NCBI GenBank assembly: GCA_963575745.1
Contig: CAUYUJ010014618.1
Location: 85,142 to 149,141, forward strand
Length of the DNA: 64,000 nt
Source of the DNA: Prorocentrum cordatum
Taxonomy: Eukaryota > Sar > Dinophyceae > Prorocentrales > Prorocentraceae
Direction of reading: 5' to 3'
Below the pieces are notes generated by a model. It was not told the origin of the DNA, did no database searches, and saw nothing but the letters and a program-made list of their open reading frames with translations. Each line of letters opens with the position of its first letter. Within the stretch, counting starts at the first letter, position 1. The translations under genes were made by a program, and so were the position numbers. Shown here in pieces: positions 61,337-64,000 of this stretch.

Positions 61337-61385
<49 letters not shown>

Positions 61386-61400
61386 TGTGGTGTGTGTGTG
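61331..61400. repeat. TG microsatellite at gap edge
   Basis: GTGTGT run with GGTG breaks, ending at the N block. The repeat probably caused the gap. Confidence 0.95.
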
Positions 61401-61500
61401 NNNNNNNNNNNNNNNNNNNNNNNNNNNNNNNNNNNNNNNNNNNNNNNNNNNNNNNNNNNNNNNNNNNNNNNNNNNNNNNNNNNNNNNNNNNNNNNNNNNN
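61401..61500. other. Assembly gap (100 N)
   Basis: Exactly 100 N, a conventional placeholder of unknown true length. Confidence 0.99.
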
Positions 61501-61549
61501 CCCCCACCCCGCCCCTTCGCCCGCCCTCCATGCTGCGTGCGCATTTTGA

Positions 61550-62880
61550 TACACTTGCGGAGATGCTAACTCGAAAACCGAATGGGGAACACCAAGGGTA
61601 GCTTCGCTTTCGCATCGGGAGGAGCTGTCATCGCATAGTGGATGATACGGCAGAAAAATTATGAAAGGAGCCCACGCGCGCGCGCGCGCGTTCCCCCGCA
61701 ACGCTACCCGCCACTGAGCATACGAATGTACACAATGGGAGCGATGTAATCATGGAAACCCAATGGTGAAATCAATGGTGGAACACCATTGTGACACTTC
61801 AGTTTAAGGTGGGGAAGCATTGGCTTTTCAACGTGGCGTGAATGCGCACAGGACACTGCGCACGCAATGCAACCCACGCGCGCTCGCCGTCCACACCAAT
61901 GTAGACAATGTTTGTACAACCGGAGCGGCGTTAACTCGAAAACACGATGGTGAAAACCCTATGTAAGATATCATTCTCGAATCGGTGAAGGCAGTCATCC
62001 CAACGTGAGGTATGCGAAACTGCATAATCAATATAACCCACGCGGGCGCGCGCGCGCGCCCCCACGCTCTTCGCAATCGTGTGCATTGTATTTTCTGCCA
62101 CGGGGGCGATGTTAACTCGAAAAACCCAATGGCGAAAACCCAGTGTAAAATTTCATTCTCGGATCGAAAGACGCGCTGCATTCAATCTTGATTATAAGAA
62201 AACGTTGCACTCGACGCAGCCCGCGCGCGCGCTCACCCCGCGCCCTTCTCCTGCTTCGTGGCCGGCCCCTTCCCCGACCCAACGCTGCCGCGCATGCTTT
62301 GCGCGCGCTCTGACAAATGCTAATTCAAAGGCCAAGTGGCGAAACGCATTTGTAGAACGTCAGTTTGAGATCGGGGGGCTGCCGCTTCAATGTGGGATTT
62401 ACAAAACCGTGCACTCAATGCACTCCGCGCGCGTGCACTCGCGACCCCCCCCCCCCCCCTCCCGCCCGCACCCGAGCCGCGTGCTTGCAGTTCAATCTAA
62501 CTGCGGCGTTGCAAGCTGGAAAATCAGCAGATGAAAACCACGTGCTTCTGCATCTGCACATGGCAATAAACGTCTCCGACGCAGCGTGGAATACGCGAGA
62601 CTGCGCGCCCAATGCTGCCCTCGCGCGCGCGCGCCCACCCGCGCCCGCCGCCGCGTTGCAAGCCATGGCGTACGAAGAAACCGATGTTGACTCGACAACC
62701 CAATGGCGAAAACCCAATGTAAACATTCATTCTCGGACCAGAAGAGGCGCTCTATTCAATGTGAAGTTACGAATGCGCTGCGCTCGACGCAGCCCACGCG
62801 CGCGCGCCCCCTCGACCCGTCGCGCCCGCTTGGGCAGCGTTGCGCGGCGGAAGCGATGATACATCGAACGCCGATTGTAG
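61550..62880 (+). repeat. Diverged tandem repeat of about 185 bp, seven units
   Basis: Each unit has a gttaactcgaaaacccaatg-like start, ggcgaaaacccaatgtaaaa, ttcattctcgg, a gcgctgcattcaatgtg-like part, and a CGCGCGCGCG stretch after cgacgcagccca. Starts are at about 61558, 61745, 61930, 62110, 62320, 62500 and 62690. Identity between units is low, so frames through it differ. A related scrap may continue at 63.37-63.53 kb. Confidence 0.75.
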
Positions 62881-63057
62881 TATAGACGAATGCGCATCAC
62901 AGTGAAGCGCGCGCGCTGCAGCCCGCCCCCGCCCCTATACCAGGGGGATTTTGTTAGCCGAGACACCGCGTGGCCAAAACGACATGACGACAGCTGTCAG
63001 ATCAGACGAGGCAGCCATGTGAATAACCATTACACAGACACGCGCGCGCAGGCGGGT
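62881..63057. other. Spacer, nothing recognised
   Basis: Short unique-looking sequence. Confidence 0.4.
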
Positions 63058-63255
63058 GCGCCCACCAGGTGAGCGGGTCACCCAGGTGGGCGGGCCACCC
63101 AGGTCGGTGGATCACATCGGCGGGTGGGTCACCAGCGCGGGTGGGTCAGTCAGGTGGGCGGGTCACCCCAGTGCGAAGGCCACCCAGATGAGTGGGCCAC
63201 CGAAGGACGTGGGTCACCCAGGTGGGTGAGTCACCCAGGTGGGTGGGTAAACGTG
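63058..63255 (+). repeat. GGTGGGCGGGTCACCCA minisatellite
   Basis: Units of about 16-18 bp (gtgggcgggtcacccag, gtgggtgagtcacccag); each has a GGGT/ACCC stem. Confidence 0.9.
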
Positions 63256-64000
63256 GTGGGCGTATCATTAATGATGCTGCAAAGCATGCGCGACGCAACG
63301 GGCACGCGCGTGCGCTGCATGGCGCGCGCGTCTTCGCGTAGTCCGCATTGAGATGGTCACGCGCACGTTGCGCTGTGCACGCGCTTCGCATGCCCAAGTT
63401 TAAATGCAAACGCATCTTCTCACCAAAAAGTTTACATGTTAGTTTGGGCGCGAAGAATTTGGTTTGCGACTCAGCGTTGCCATCGCTATGTAAAAATACT
63501 CAACGCAGCGCGCGCGCTCGGCGCAGCGCGGTCATCCGTTCTGTTCGAACCTTGTGCAACGACGAGTCGTTGCCGAAGCGCCTGCGGCCGGGGGCTGGCA
63601 AATTAATTCATGAAGCGGCGAACAGATTTTGTCGACTTCCTCAACGACCAGGCGGGTCGCGACGGGGCGGGATGCGAACTGAATTAAACAGGCTACCGGG
63701 GCTAGCCGAAGAGGCCCCCACGCCATTGCCCCCGATCGGGGCGGGCGCGCGCGGAACGCAACGTCAACGTTGCCCTCTGCGAAGCGCGCCGCCATCACAG
63801 CGAGGGGGCGGGGGGGGGCCTGGCAAAGTCAGTGCGGAGTTCCCTTGAAAGTTGCCCGATGGGGAGTGGGGGCGCATGTTTTTCTTGCCAATTTAATTTG
63901 ACATGTGAGTTTTGACGCACCAGAGACAGCTCTCAATTAAGCAACGGCATGGCTGCGTCGCGCATCGCGCGCGCGCAGGAACCTACGTCCATGGCGCCCG
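63256..64000. other. Right edge, no feature recognised
   Basis: CG-rich with several CGCGCG runs and some AT-richer bits. No coding domain, RNA or second copy identified. Confidence 0.4.

Noticed and set aside
1-64000. tRNA, rRNA, organellar or viral genes
   Set aside because: None recognised on either strand. No rRNA core motif or convincing tRNA T-loop with a matching acceptor stem was seen; a dedicated covariance-model search could still find a divergent tRNA.

Overview
The window reads as repeat-saturated, GC-rich nuclear DNA of a eukaryotic protist, most likely a dinoflagellate. Three things point there. A decayed LINE at 34.6-37.0 kb carries an endonuclease and a reverse transcriptase of the type I know from dinoflagellate genomes, with RT motifs ARGVKQGDPISALLF and AAYREGFSTEDHLLA. 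Short pieces of ribonuclease-inhibitor-type leucine-rich repeats (LRRs) lie tens of kb apart, like exons of genes with very long introns. A single intronless enzyme gene sits alone among repeats. The assignment is an inference; no rRNA, tRNA or trans-spliced leader was recognised to confirm it. A run of 100 N at 61401-61500 is an assembly gap.

Only one intact gene is convincing: a short-chain dehydrogenase/reductase (SDR) at 40926-41666 (+). Other protein-coding signal is fragmentary: nine LRR-like pieces (18.6, 22.8, 31.2, 31.8, 33.9, 42.1, 45.4, 50.5 and 54.6 kb), all on the + strand; the LINE remnant; and a possible second LINE ORF1 remnant near 20.2 kb. Nearly all other long open frames are translations of micro-, mini- and satellite repeats.

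Layout. 0-2 kb: TAC microsatellites and a CTTGGGG minisatellite. 2-6.5 kb: a mosaic of small dispersed elements and GAC repeats. 6.7-10.1 kb: a block of CAGCA microsatellite and 90-bp satellite, found again in inverted orientation at 28.3-30.2 kb. 10-23 kb: dispersed hairpin elements, local tandem repeats and LRR scraps. 23.6-28.1 kb: stacked minisatellites and trinucleotide arrays. 30-34 kb: hairpin elements and LRR scraps. 34.6-37 kb: LINE remnant. 37.7-42.4 kb: small elements around the SDR gene. 42.4-55.4 kb: more small elements, purine- or pyrimidine-rich islands and LRR scraps. 55.5-57.8 kb: ACACC, TAC and ATC arrays. 59-61.3 kb: 77-bp repeat. After the gap: a diverged repeat of about 185 bp and a short minisatellite.

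The most interesting content is a set of short (about 120-200 bp) non-coding elements with terminal inverted repeats (TIRs). Several families are each present in 2-7 copies. Family A ends in GGCATCGCTCGGACGT, family B in TTAAGTCGGGCATGTCCCTC, family C has TGTTCTAAGAACA palindromes, and family S has a 4-bp target duplication and an independent empty site in the same window. Almost every dispersed copy in the window has the same orientation as the LRR pieces, the LINE, the SDR gene and the pyrimidine-rich islands. Together these suggest one strand-coherent transcribed region whose introns are being colonised by orientation-biased MITE- or introner-like elements. All of this was done by eye: boundaries of repeats are usually good to about 5-20 bases, and inverted copies are easier to miss than direct ones.
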